Part shown: positions 40,274 through 48,948 of the stretch, piece after piece
Numbering within the stretch: the stretch's first letter is position 1
How the letters are laid out: every line of letters starts with the position of its first letter
From: Actinobacteria bacterium OV450
GTDB lineage: Bacteria > Actinomycetota > Actinomycetes > Streptomycetales > Streptomycetaceae
Direction of reading: 5' to 3'
Assembly: GCA_001298555.1 (NCBI GenBank)
Contig: LJCW01000331.1
Location: forward strand, 1 to 53,288
Length of the DNA stretch: 53,288 nucleotides
Made by a program: the position numbers and the translations under genes
The notes under the pieces: model-generated
Told to the model about the DNA's origin: nothing
The model's database searches: none
Seen by the model: only the letters and a program-made list of their open reading frames with translations

Positions 40274-40383
40274 CTCCGCTGGAGGACTGCTACAGGCTCG
40301 CTCGACGGGCGAGGTCCGGGCGGTGCGGCCGGCGCGCTGGACTCCTACGGTGATGGCACGCGCATGTAAGCCTTCGCCTCCGC

Positions 40384-40494
40384 TCAGCCCTCCCGGACGA
40401 GGTCCGCGAGGGGGACGCCGATCGCTTCGGCCATGCGAATCAACGTATCCAGCCGCGCGGTAGCCCCGCCTGGTGGGCGCGCTCGCGCCCACAC
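40384..40494 (-). pseudogene. truncated XRE regulator remnant (C-terminal end)
   Basis: The minus strand encodes ARLDTLIRMAEAIGVPLADL followed by VREG and a stop, the classic C-terminal end of small XRE/Cro regulators. The usual DNA-recognition helices are missing: about 15 codons of low-complexity sequence precede it. No start with a good ribosome binding site is visible. It marks the right edge of the small-protein island and suggests an insertion, deletion or recombination there. The rest of the intergenic stretch 40274-40512 shows nothing else I can support. Confidence 0.6.
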
Positions 40495-40512
40495 CGGGCG
40501 GGGCCGGCCGGG

Positions 40513-42363
40513 CTACGGGACCTCGGCCCGGTGCGGGTCCTGGTGCGGGTCCTCGTAGAGGGCGTCGATCAGGGGGGCGTATTTCTCCCGGATCACCCGG
40601 CGGCGCAGCTTCAGCGAGGGCGTGAGTTCCCCGGATTCGGGGCCCCACTCCTCGGTCAGCAGCCGGTACCGCTTGATCTGCTCGGTCCGGTTGAGCCGGG
40701 CGTTGGCCGCCTCGACGGCGCGGGCGACCTCCTCGCGGACGGCCGGGTGCGCCGCGAGTGCGGCGAGGGAGCCGGCCTCGATCCCGCGGGCCGCCGCCCA
40801 CGCCGGGGCCAGTTCCGCGTCCAGCACCAGCAGGGCGACCAGGTAGGAGCGGCCGTCGCCGTGCACCAGGGCCTGGCCGATCAGCGGGTGTTCCTTGACG
40901 GTGTTCTCCACCAGGGCCGGCGAGACGTTCTTGCCGTTCGAGGTGATGATGAGTTCCTTCTTGCGGTCGGTCAGCCAGAGGAACCCGTCCTCGTCGAGCC
41001 GGCCGATGTCCCCGGTGGCGAACCAGCCCTCGGCGTCGTGCGCGCCGTCCACCGACCCGTCGGCCCGCAGGTAGCCGCCGAAGACGGTCGCACCGCGGGT
41101 GAGGATCTCCCCGTCCTCGGCGAGCCGCAGCTCCAGGCCCTCGATCGGGCGTCCGACCGAGCCCAGCCGGAAGTCGTCCGGGCTGTTGACCGTGCACACG
41201 CCCGAGGTCTCGGTGAGCCCCCAGGCGTCCATGATCGTGATTCCCCAGCCTGCCCAGAACCGGACCACGTCGATCGGCATCGGCGCGGTCGCGCTGGCCG
41301 TCCACACCAGCCGGTCGAGTCCGGCCAGGCCCAGCAGCGGGTCCAGCACCTGATCCTTGGCCCGCGCGTACGAGGCCTCCAGCGCGGCCGGGATCCGTTC
41401 ACCGCGCTCCCGGTGTCCGGCGCGGGCCCGCGCGAGGTCGTTCGCGGCCTCGATGGACTCCCGTTGTGCGTCCGGAAGCTGCGCGAGCACGGCCCGTACG
41501 GACGCGGCGAGCTTCTCCCAGACCCGGGGCACGCCGAAGAACTGCACCGGGTGCAGTTCACGGACGGCGGGCGCCACGGCCGTCGGGTCCGCGACCAGCC
41601 GGACGTGCGCCGCCCGCAGCAGCGGCAGGTATATGCCGAGGATCCGCTCGGCGATGTGCGCGAACGGGAGGTAGCAGATGTGCTCGGCGTGCTCGGGCAG
41701 CTCCGTGCGCCGGTCGAGGCGGACGGCCTGGAGCACGATGTTGCGGTGGGTCAGCCGCACGCCCTTGGGGTCTCCGGTGGTGCCGGAGGTGTAGACGACG
41801 GTCAGCGGGTCCTCGGGGCGGGCCTCCTGCCAGGCCTTCTCGAAGGCATCGGGGCGGTGCGTGCGGGCGCCGCTCGCGTACAGGGAGCCGTACGTGCGGT
41901 GCGTTCCCGCCTCGGCGGCCTCGGCCACGACCAGCCGCTCAAGCGGCACCTGCGCGTCCGCGAGCAGCGGTTCCCACCGCCCCAGCTCGCGGGCCCCTTC
42001 GAGGAGCGCGAACCGGGCCCGGCTGTGGCGGGCGATGTGGGCGATCTGCTCGGGCGCGGAGGTCCCGTACACGGTGACGGGGACGGCTCCGAGGTGGACG
42101 AGCGCGAGATCGCTCAGCCAGTGCTCGGGGCGGTTGCCCATCATGATCAGGACGTGTTCGCCACGCTCGACGCCGAGGGCGGCGTATCCGGCGGCGAGGA
42201 CGGCGACCCTGCGGCGGACCTCGCTCCAGGTGAGGGTCGTCCAGCCGGTTCCCTCGCGCCACGAGAGGGCGGGGAGATCGCCGTACTCGGCGGCGTTGCG
42301 TGCCAGCAGGGTGGGCAGGGTGAGCTCTTCGGGTCGTCCGGGCAGTCGCAGTTTCATGGTCAT
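40513..42363 (-). CDS. long-chain fatty-acid--CoA ligase (FadD15-like AMP-forming)
   Basis: A 616-aa ANL-superfamily ligase activating fatty acids to acyl-CoA through an acyl-AMP. The P-loop is YTSGTTGDPKG at 191-201, with the TETSG-type loop in WGLTETSGVC and the hinge/A8 region TGDIGRLDEDGFLWLTDRKK, followed by the catalytic-lysine domain ending VSPALVENTVKEHPL. The length and the NRPEHWLSDLALVHLGAVPV segment match the FadD15-like group. The ATG at 42363 has AGGAG six bases upstream. It is divergent from a MerR regulator across 85 bp. Confidence 0.93.
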   Translation of the reverse strand: MTMKLRLPGRPEELTLPTLLARNAAEYGDLPALSWREGTGWTTLTWSEVRRRVAVLAAGYAALGVERGEHVLIMMGNRPEHWLSDLALVHLGAVPVTVYGTSAPEQIAHIARHSRARFALLEGARELGRWEPLLADAQVPLERLVVAEAAEAGTHRTYGSLYASGARTHRPDAFEKAWQEARPEDPLTVVYTSGTTGDPKGVRLTHRNIVLQAVRLDRRTELPEHAEHICYLPFAHIAERILGIYLPLLRAAHVRLVADPTAVAPAVRELHPVQFFGVPRVWEKLAASVRAVLAQLPDAQRESIEAANDLARARAGHRERGERIPAALEASYARAKDQVLDPLLGLAGLDRLVWTASATAPMPIDVVRFWAGWGITIMDAWGLTETSGVCTVNSPDDFRLGSVGRPIEGLELRLAEDGEILTRGATVFGGYLRADGSVDGAHDAEGWFATGDIGRLDEDGFLWLTDRKKELIITSNGKNVSPALVENTVKEHPLIGQALVHGDGRSYLVALLVLDAELAPAWAAARGIEAGSLAALAAHPAVREEVARAVEAANARLNRTEQIKRYRLLTEEWGPESGELTPSLKLRRRVIREKYAPLIDALYEDPHQDPHRAEVP

Positions 42364-42397
42364 GGGCAGCTCCTGGCCGTTTCACATCGTTGGTGCG

Positions 42398-42410
42398 ACA
42401 GCAATACTGT
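42398..42410. promoter_or_regulatory. candidate MerR operator between fadD-like gene and regulator
   Basis: ACAG-CAATA-CTGT is a short inverted repeat in the 85-bp divergent gap. MerR regulators bind dyads in such positions to control both directions. Short and unproven. Confidence 0.35.
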
Positions 42411-42448
42411 TGAACCCAAGCTGTGGAGCAGAGAGCGAGGCGCGGACG

Positions 42449-43261
42449 ATGGCCGACCAGGCACCAGAGCCGATGCTCACCGTCGACGAGCTGGCGGCCA
42501 GGGCTGGCGTCACCGTGCGCACCGTACGGTTCTACAGCACGCGCGGCCTTTTGCCCCCTCCCGTGATCGGCCCCCGTCGGGTGGGCCACTACGGGCCGGA
42601 GCACCTGTCGCGGCTCGCGCTGATCGAGGAGTTGCAGCACCAGGGCATGACGCTGTCGGCCATCGAGCGCTACCTCGACACCCTGCCCGACGATCTGAAC
42701 GCGCACGATCTGGCCATCCACCGTGCCCTGGTGTCCAGTTGGGCGCCCGATTCGGCGCGGGAGGTCTCCCGGGCCGAGCTGGAGAAGCGGGCGGGGCGGC
42801 CCCTGTCGGACACGGACGTGCAGCGGCTGACGGCGATGAACGTGCTGGCCGCGGCCGGGGAGGGCTCGGAGGGCTTCCGGGTGGACGTGGGGCTGCTGCG
42901 GCTGGGGGTGGCGCTCCTCGACGTGCCGATCGCACAGGAGACGATCCTCGCCGCGCGCACGGTGCTGCGGGAGCACACCAGATCCGCGGCGCACGAGCTG
43001 ACGGCGCTCTTCCGGGACGAGGTGTGGGGTCCGTTCACCGAGGGGGAGAGCGATCCGGAGCGGGTGGAGTCGATGAAGGCGCTGTCCGCGCACATGCAGC
43101 CGATGGTGGTGCAGGCGCTGGTCACCGCCTTCCAGCGGTCCCTCAGGGAGGAACTGCGGGCGGCGTTCACCCCGGAGCCCCCGGAGTCCGGCGACTCCGC
43201 CGGCTCGGCCGGCTCGGCCGGCTCGGACTCAGCCGGCTCGGACTCAGCCGGCTCCGGGTGA
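42449..43261 (+). CDS. MerR-family transcriptional regulator
   Basis: A 270-aa regulator. The MerR DNA-binding motif begins LTVDELAARAGVTVRTVRFY (10-29) and continues RGLLPPPVIGPRRVGHY, then a helical effector domain with no conserved cysteines for metal. The C-terminus is a low-complexity Gly-Ser-Ala-Asp tail encoded by tandem DNA repeats. Placed head-to-head with an acyl-CoA ligase and downstream-adjacent to a beta-oxidation operon, it probably senses fatty acyl-CoA and controls the ligase. GAGG precedes the ATG. Confidence 0.9.
   Translation: MADQAPEPMLTVDELAARAGVTVRTVRFYSTRGLLPPPVIGPRRVGHYGPEHLSRLALIEELQHQGMTLSAIERYLDTLPDDLNAHDLAIHRALVSSWAPDSAREVSRAELEKRAGRPLSDTDVQRLTAMNVLAAAGEGSEGFRVDVGLLRLGVALLDVPIAQETILAARTVLREHTRSAAHELTALFRDEVWGPFTEGESDPERVESMKALSAHMQPMVVQALVTAFQRSLREELRAAFTPEPPESGDSAGSAGSAGSDSAGSDSAGSG
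43201..43255 (+). repeat. tandem minisatellite in the MerR C-terminus
   Basis: The 9-base unit CCGGCTCGG recurs, then the 15-base unit CCGGCTCGGACTCAG occurs twice in tandem (43218-43232, 43233-43247). All units are multiples of three, so copy changes would lengthen or shorten the Ser/Gly tail without a frameshift. Confidence 0.85.
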
Positions 43262-43279
43262 ACACCGCCCGCGCCGTGC

Positions 43280-45451
43280 TCAGTCGGCGTACGTCTCGCC
43301 GCGTTCGGCCTTCTCGACGAGCGAGGCCGGCGGGGTGAAGCGCTCGCCGTACTTCTCGGCCAGCTCGCGGGAGCGGGCTACGAAGCCGGGCAGGCCGCCC
43401 TCGTAGCCGTTGATGTACTGGATCACGCCGCCGGTCCAGGCCGGGAAGCCGATCCCCATGATGGAGCCGATGTTGGCGTCGGCGATCGAGGTCAGCACGC
43501 CCTCGTCGAGGCAGCGGACGGTGTCCAGGGCCTCGGAGAACAGCATCCGCTCCTTCATGTCCTCGAAGGGGATCTGCGCGTCCGGCTTGGCGAAGTGCTC
43601 GCGCAGGCCCGGCCAGATGCCGGCGCGCTTGCCGGCCTCGTCGTACGCGTAGAACCCGGCCCCACCGCTGCGGCCGGGGCGGCCGAACTCGTCGACCATC
43701 CGGTCGATGACCGTGTCCGCGGGGTGCGCCGTCCACGTGCGGCCCTCGGCCTCGAAGGCCTTGCGGGTCTCGTTGCGGATCTTGCGCGGGAGGGTGAGGG
43801 TGAGCTCGTCCATCAGGGAGAGCACCTTGGCCGGGTAGCCGGCCTGGGCGGCGGCCTGCTCGACGGACGCGGGCTCGATGCCCTCGCCGACCATCGCCAC
43901 GCCCTCGTTGATGAACTGGCCGATGACGCGCGAGGTGAAGAACCCGCGCGAGTCGTTGACCACGATGGGGGTCTTGTTGATCTGCCGTACGAGGTCGAAG
44001 GCGCGGGCGATGGCCTCGTCGCCGGTGCGCTCGCCCTTGATGATCTCCACGAGCGGCATCTTGTCGACGGGCGAGAAGAAGTGCAGCCCGATGAAGTCCT
44101 CGGGGCGCGAAACGCCTTCCGCGAGGCCGGTGATGGGCAGCGTGGAGGTGTTGGAGCACAGCAGCGCGTCGGGGGCGATGACGTCCTGGATCTCCTGGAA
44201 GACCTTGTGCTTGAGGGAGGTGTCCTCGAAGACGGCCTCGATGACGGCGTCACAGCCGGCCAGGTCGGCGGTCTCGGCGGTCGGCGTGATCCGGGCGAGG
44301 AGTTCGGCACGCTGGGCCTCGGTCGTACGGCCGCGGGCGAACGCCTTGTCGAGCAGTCCCTCGGAGTACGCCTTGCCCTTGGCCGCGGCCTCGGGGGTGA
44401 CGTCCTTGAGCACCACCTCGATGCCCGCGCGGGCGCAGGAGTACGCGATGCCGGCGCCCATCAGGCCGGCGCCGAGGACGGCGACCTTGCGGACCGTGCG
44501 CGGCTCGGTCCCCTGCGGGCGGCTGCGGCCGGCGTTGACGGCCTGGAGGTCGAAGAAGAACGCCTGGATCATGTTCTTGGCGGTCTGCCCGGTGACCAGC
44601 TCGGTGAAGTAGCGGGCCTCGATGGTCAGCGCGGTCTCGAAGTCCACCTGGGCGCCCTCGACGGCGCAGGCCAGGATGTTGCGCGGCGCCGGGTACGGGG
44701 CGCCGTTGAGCTGCTTCTTCAGGTTGGCGGGGAACGCCGGGAGGTTGGCGGCGAAGCGCGGGTTGGACGGCGTACCGCCCGGGATCTTGTAGCCGGGAAC
44801 GTCCCAGGGCTGCTTGGACTCGGGGTTCGCGTCGATGAAGGCGCGGGCCTTGGCGAGCATCTCCTCGGGGGTGGCGGCCAGTTCGTGCACGAGGCCGTTG
44901 TCCAGGGCGCGCTGCGGGTTGTACTGCGTGCCCTGGAGCAGCACCTTGAGGAGCGCGTCGGCGATGCCCATCAGGCGCACGGTACGGGTGACGCCGCCGC
45001 CGGCCGGGAGCAGGCCGAGGGTGACCTCGGGCAGGCCGATCTTGGAGCCGGGGGCGTCGAGGGCGACGCGGTGGTGGGAGGCGAGGCAGATCTCGTACCC
45101 GCCACCGAGGGCCGCGCCGTTGATGGCGGCGACGACGGGCTTGCCGAGGGTCTCGATGCGGCGCAGCGACCGCTTGATCTCGGTGCCGGTGTCGAAGGCG
45201 ACCTGTGCGTGCTCGGGGCGCAGCCCGATCATGTCCTTGAGGTCGCCCCCCGCGAAGAAGGTCTTCTTGGCGGAGGTGTAGATGATGCCGCGGATGGAGT
45301 CCTTCTCGGCCTCGGCGCGGTCGGCGATCGCCGCGATGGAGTCCTTGAAGGCCTGGTTCATCGTGTTGGCGGACTGGTTGGGGTCGTCGAGGACCAGGGT
45401 GACGACGCCGGTCTCGTCCTGTTCCCAGCGGATCGTGGTGGACTCGCTCAT
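43280..45451 (-). CDS. fadB: bifunctional enoyl-CoA hydratase / 3-hydroxyacyl-CoA dehydrogenase
   Basis: A 723-aa beta-oxidation enzyme with both activities in one chain. The N-terminal crotonase domain keeps both catalytic glutamates (Glu120 in GGGYE, Glu142 in LPEVTLG). The Rossmann motif AVLGAGLMGAG is at about 324-334, and the dehydrogenase His is in GLHFFSPVDKMPLVEI. A C-terminal helical repeat follows. It converts enoyl-CoA to 3-ketoacyl-CoA, the substrate of the thiolase encoded 45 bp upstream. The ATG has GGAAG eight bases upstream. It is the last gene of the operon. Confidence 0.95.
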   Translation of the reverse strand: MSESTTIRWEQDETGVVTLVLDDPNQSANTMNQAFKDSIAAIADRAEAEKDSIRGIIYTSAKKTFFAGGDLKDMIGLRPEHAQVAFDTGTEIKRSLRRIETLGKPVVAAINGAALGGGYEICLASHHRVALDAPGSKIGLPEVTLGLLPAGGGVTRTVRLMGIADALLKVLLQGTQYNPQRALDNGLVHELAATPEEMLAKARAFIDANPESKQPWDVPGYKIPGGTPSNPRFAANLPAFPANLKKQLNGAPYPAPRNILACAVEGAQVDFETALTIEARYFTELVTGQTAKNMIQAFFFDLQAVNAGRSRPQGTEPRTVRKVAVLGAGLMGAGIAYSCARAGIEVVLKDVTPEAAAKGKAYSEGLLDKAFARGRTTEAQRAELLARITPTAETADLAGCDAVIEAVFEDTSLKHKVFQEIQDVIAPDALLCSNTSTLPITGLAEGVSRPEDFIGLHFFSPVDKMPLVEIIKGERTGDEAIARAFDLVRQINKTPIVVNDSRGFFTSRVIGQFINEGVAMVGEGIEPASVEQAAAQAGYPAKVLSLMDELTLTLPRKIRNETRKAFEAEGRTWTAHPADTVIDRMVDEFGRPGRSGGAGFYAYDEAGKRAGIWPGLREHFAKPDAQIPFEDMKERMLFSEALDTVRCLDEGVLTSIADANIGSIMGIGFPAWTGGVIQYINGYEGGLPGFVARSRELAEKYGERFTPPASLVEKAERGETYAD

Positions 45452-45496
45452 GTTCGCTACTTCCGTGTCAGGGGTGGGATCAGGGATCAGGACGGA

Positions 45497-46711
45497 TCAG
45501 ACGCGCTCGACGATGGTGGCGACGCCCATGCCGCCGCCGACGCAGAGGGTGACGAGGCCGTAGCGCTTGTCCTGGCGCTCCAGTTCGTCGATGACGGTGC
45601 CGAGCAGCATCGCGCCGGTGGCGCCGAGCGGGTGGCCGAGCGCGATCGCGCCGCCGTTGACGTTGACCTTGTCGAGGGAGACGCCCATGTCCTTGACGAA
45701 GCGCAGGACGACGCCGGCGAAGGCCTCGTTCATTTCGATCAGGTCGATGTCGTCGATGGTCAGGCCGGCCTTGGCGAGGGCCTTGCGGGTGGCGGGGGCG
45801 GGGCCGGTGAGCATGATGGTGGGTTCGGAGCCGGAGACGGCGGCCGACACGATGCGGGCGCGGGGAGCCAGGCCGCCTCGCTCGCCGGCCTCACGGGTGC
45901 CGATCGCGACGAGCGAGGCGCCGTCGACGATGCCGGAGGAGTTGCCGGCGTGGTGGACGTGGTCGATCTTCTCGATCCAGTGGTACTTCTGCAGGGCGAC
46001 GGCGTCGAAGCCGCCGAGGTCGCCGATGTCCGCGAAGGACGGCTTGAGCCCCGCGAGGGTGTCGGCGGTGGTGCCGGGGCGGACGAACTCCTCCTGGTCC
46101 AGGACGACCAGGCCGTTGCGGTCGGTGACCGGGACGACGGACTTCGCGAAGCGGCCGTCCTTGATGGCGGCGGCGGCACGCTCCTGGGAGAGGGCGGCGT
46201 ACTCGTCCACGTCGCGGCGGGAGAAGCCCTCGATGGTCGCGATCAGGTCGGCGCCGATGCCCTGGGGGACGAAGCCGGTGTCCCAGTTGGTCATCGGGTC
46301 GTTGAACCAGGCGCCGCCGTCGGAGGCCATCGGGACCCGGGACATGGACTCCACGCCGCCCGCGAGGACCAGGTCCTCCCAGCCGGAGCGGACCTTGGCG
46401 GCGGCCAGGTTCACGGCCTCCAGACCCGAGGCACAGAAGCGGTTCTCCTGTACGCCGGCCACCGTGTCCGGGAGCCCGGCGGCGATGGCCGCGATGCGGG
46501 CGATGTCGGAGCCCTGGTCGCCGACCGGGCCGACGACGCCGAGGACGATGTCGTCGATGGTGGCGGGGTCGAGACCGGGGTTGCGCTCGCGCAGCGCGTT
46601 GATGAGGCCGACGACCAGGTCGATCGGCTTGGTGCCGTGCAGGGCGCCGTTGGCCTTGCCGCGGCCGCGCGGCGTGCGGATCGCGTCGTATACGTAAGCT
46701 TCGGTGCTCAC
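45497..46711 (-). CDS. fadA: acetyl-CoA C-acyltransferase (thiolase)
   Basis: A 404-aa thiolase cleaving 3-ketoacyl-CoA with CoA. The acyl-enzyme cysteine is Cys93 ([11 protein letters not shown]), the histidine lies in [14 protein letters not shown], and the second cysteine in [10 protein letters not shown]. The GTG start is 23 bp after the acyl-CoA dehydrogenase stop. With the downstream fadB-type gene it probably forms a complex resembling the trifunctional enzyme. Confidence 0.95.
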   Translation of the reverse strand: MSTEAYVYDAIRTPRGRGKANGALHGTKPIDLVVGLINALRERNPGLDPATIDDIVLGVVGPVGDQGSDIARIAAIAAGLPDTVAGVQENRFCASGLEAVNLAAAKVRSGWEDLVLAGGVESMSRVPMASDGGAWFNDPMTNWDTGFVPQGIGADLIATIEGFSRRDVDEYAALSQERAAAAIKDGRFAKSVVPVTDRNGLVVLDQEEFVRPGTTADTLAGLKPSFADIGDLGGFDAVALQKYHWIEKIDHVHHAGNSSGIVDGASLVAIGTREAGERGGLAPRARIVSAAVSGSEPTIMLTGPAPATRKALAKAGLTIDDIDLIEMNEAFAGVVLRFVKDMGVSLDKVNVNGGAIALGHPLGATGAMLLGTVIDELERQDKRYGLVTLCVGGGMGVATIVERV

Positions 46712-46734
46712 TGGTCAAGCCTTTCGAGGGGGAG

Positions 46735-47877
46735 TTATCCGAGCAGGGAACGGCCGATGATCTCTTTCATGATCTCGGTCGTGCCGCCGTAGATGGTCTG
46801 GATGCGGCCGTCGGTGAAGGCCCGGGCGACCGGATATTCGCTCATGTAGCCGTACCCGCCGTGCAGTTGCAGGCAGCGGTCGGCGACCCGCTTCTGGAGT
46901 TCGGTCGCCCACCACTTGGCCATCGAGGCGTGGACGTGGTCCAGCTCGCCGTTGGAGTGGTCGACGATGCAGCGGTCCAGGAACGTGCGGGTGACGGCGC
47001 ACTCGGTGGCCATCTCCGCTATCTCGAAGCGGACGTGCTGGAGCTTGGAGAGCGGCCGTCCGAAGGCCTCGCGCTCCTTCACGTACCGGGTGGTGATCTC
47101 CAGCAGGTGCTCGGCGGCGGCGATGCCGGCCATCGCGATGCCCATCCGCTCCTGCGCGAGGTTGGTCATCAGGTGCACGAAGGCGCCGTTCAGCTCGCCC
47201 AGCAGGTTCTCCTTGGGGACGCGCACGTCGTGGAAGAACAGCTCGGCGGTGTCCTGCGCCTTCTGGCCGATCTTGTCCAGGTTGCGGCCGCGTTCGAAGC
47301 CCTCCGTGCCCCGCTCGACCACCAGCAGCGACAGGCCGTGCGCCCCGCCCTCCGGGGTGGTCCTCGCGACCACGATCACCAGGTCGGCGAGGATGCCGTT
47401 GGAGATGAAGGTCTTGGAGCCGTTGAGCACCCAGTGGTCGCCCCGGTCCTCCGCGCTGGTCCGGATCCCCTGGAGGTCGGAGCCCGCACCCGGTTCGGTC
47501 ATCGCGATCGCCGTGATGGTCTCGCCGGAGCAGAAGCCGGGCAGCCAGCGCCGCTTCTGCTCCTCGGTGGCGAGCGAGGTCAGGTACGGGCCGATGATGT
47601 CGTTGTGCAGGCCGATCGCGAGGCCCGCCGCACCGGCCCGGGTGAACTCCTCCGCGATCACGGCGGCGTACCGGAAGTCGGTGTTGCCGCCGCCCCCGTA
47701 CTCCTCGGGGACGGCCAGGCCCAGCAGGCCCTGCCGTCCTGCGGCCCGCCAGGCCTCGCGGCTGACGATGCCGTCCTTCTCCCACTGCTCGTAGTACGGC
47801 AGCACCTCCTTGGTGAGGAAGGTGCGGACCGTTTCGCGGAACGCCTCGTGGTCGGCGTCGAAGATGCGGCGTTGCAT
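46735..47877 (-). CDS. acyl-CoA dehydrogenase, long-chain-type
   Basis: A 380-aa FAD-dependent acyl-CoA dehydrogenase introducing the alpha-beta double bond. The FAD/substrate motif is AMTEPGAGSDLQGI, and the C-terminus has the YGGTTEIMKEIIGR signature. The Gly in YGGT replaces the medium-chain-type catalytic Glu, and NLAQERMGIA supplies the alternative helix-G glutamate, as in long-chain and isovaleryl enzymes. It lies between the LLM oxidoreductase and thiolase genes with gaps of 45 and 23 bp, as part of one operon. Confidence 0.93.
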   Translation of the reverse strand: MQRRIFDADHEAFRETVRTFLTKEVLPYYEQWEKDGIVSREAWRAAGRQGLLGLAVPEEYGGGGNTDFRYAAVIAEEFTRAGAAGLAIGLHNDIIGPYLTSLATEEQKRRWLPGFCSGETITAIAMTEPGAGSDLQGIRTSAEDRGDHWVLNGSKTFISNGILADLVIVVARTTPEGGAHGLSLLVVERGTEGFERGRNLDKIGQKAQDTAELFFHDVRVPKENLLGELNGAFVHLMTNLAQERMGIAMAGIAAAEHLLEITTRYVKEREAFGRPLSKLQHVRFEIAEMATECAVTRTFLDRCIVDHSNGELDHVHASMAKWWATELQKRVADRCLQLHGGYGYMSEYPVARAFTDGRIQTIYGGTTEIMKEIIGRSLLG

Positions 47878-47922
47878 CGGGCCCCCTAGGCCGTTTCTTT
47901 GGGATCATGCCGGGCTCGCGAC

Positions 47923-48948
47923 CTAGAGCCAGCTCTTGACGGTTTCGATCAGCCGGGCCGGCTCGGCACCGACGGGTGTGACGTTCAGCATGGTGACGCC
48001 GGCCTCCCGGAAGGCCTCGACCCGCTCGCGCACGTAGCTCTCGGGCCCGCACAGCGTCATGAGCTCGCAGAACTCGTCCGGGACGGCCGCCGCGGCGTCG
48101 CGCTTGCGGCCGGAGAGGTAGAGCTCCTGGATCTTCCGGGCCTCCTCCTCGTACCCGTAGGCGACGGCGAGGTCGTTGTAGAAGTTCTTGCCGACGGCGC
48201 CCATGCCGCCGACGTACAGCGCGATCTGCGGGCGCGCCAGGTCCCGTACGGCGGCCGCGTCCTCGCCGATCGCGAGGAGTCCGCCCGCCACGGTCTGCAG
48301 CGGGCCGAGCTCCGGGGCGCGCAGGGCGGCGCCCTCGGCGAGGGCGCTCCCCCACACCGCGCGGGCCTTCTCCGGGATGAACAGGGTGGGCAGCCAGCCG
48401 TCGGCGATCTCGGCGGTCATCCGCACGTTGGCGGGACCGAGCGAGGCGATGTAGACGGGGACCTCGTCGCGGACCGGCCGGGTGAGGATCCGCAGCGGCT
48501 TGCCGTGCCGGCCGCCCCTCTCGGGCGGCAGCGGCATGTCGGTGATGCCGTGGTGGTCGATCGTCTCGCGGCGCCAGATCCGGCGGCACAGCTCGACGGT
48601 CTCGCGGGTCCGGCCGATCGGCTTGTCGTACGGCTTCCCGTGCCAGCCCTCGACGACCTGCGGGCCGGAGGCACCGAGACCCAGGAGCGCCCGGCCGCCG
48701 GAGACCGCGTCGAGTCCGGCCGCCGTCTGGGCGATGAGGGCTGGGGTGCGGGAGTAGACGTTGAGGATGGCCGAGCCGATCTTCATCCGCTCGGTGCGGG
48801 CCGCCAGATAGCCCATGATCGTCGGTGAGTCGAAGCCCCAGGCCTCGGCGACCCACACGGCGTCGAGCCCGGCCGCCTCCAGCGCCGCCGCCTCGTCGGC
48901 GGCCCGGCGCGGGTCCCCCGCGTAGTCCAGCATCATGGACAGTTCCAT
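47923..48948 (-). CDS. LLM-class F420-dependent oxidoreductase
   Basis: A 341-aa luciferase-like TIM-barrel flavin/F420 oxidoreductase. Family landmarks are the DAVWVAEAWGFDSPTIMGYLA start, AAGLDAVSGGRALLGLGASGPQVVEGWHG and a C-terminal ESYVRERVEAFREAGVTMLNVTPV segment. Streptomyces makes F420, and most members of this subgroup use it. The ATG overlaps the AMACR stop by one base (TGATG). The substrate is unknown; within this operon an acyl-CoA or branched-chain intermediate is plausible. Confidence 0.88.
   Translation of the reverse strand: MELSMMLDYAGDPRRAADEAAALEAAGLDAVWVAEAWGFDSPTIMGYLAARTERMKIGSAILNVYSRTPALIAQTAAGLDAVSGGRALLGLGASGPQVVEGWHGKPYDKPIGRTRETVELCRRIWRRETIDHHGITDMPLPPERGGRHGKPLRILTRPVRDEVPVYIASLGPANVRMTAEIADGWLPTLFIPEKARAVWGSALAEGAALRAPELGPLQTVAGGLLAIGEDAAAVRDLARPQIALYVGGMGAVGKNFYNDLAVAYGYEEEARKIQELYLSGRKRDAAAAVPDEFCELMTLCGPESYVRERVEAFREAGVTMLNVTPVGAEPARLIETVKSWL

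Noticed and set aside
40531..43338. Plus-strand open frame across fadD and the MerR gene
   Set aside because: It runs antisense through a ligase with all ANL motifs and then out of frame through the MerR gene.
43595..46792. Plus-strand open frame of over 1,000 codons opposite fadB/fadA
   Set aside because: Composition is a mirror of the opposite-strand codons (Gly/Asp/Val-rich), and the opposite strand has complete catalytic motifs throughout.
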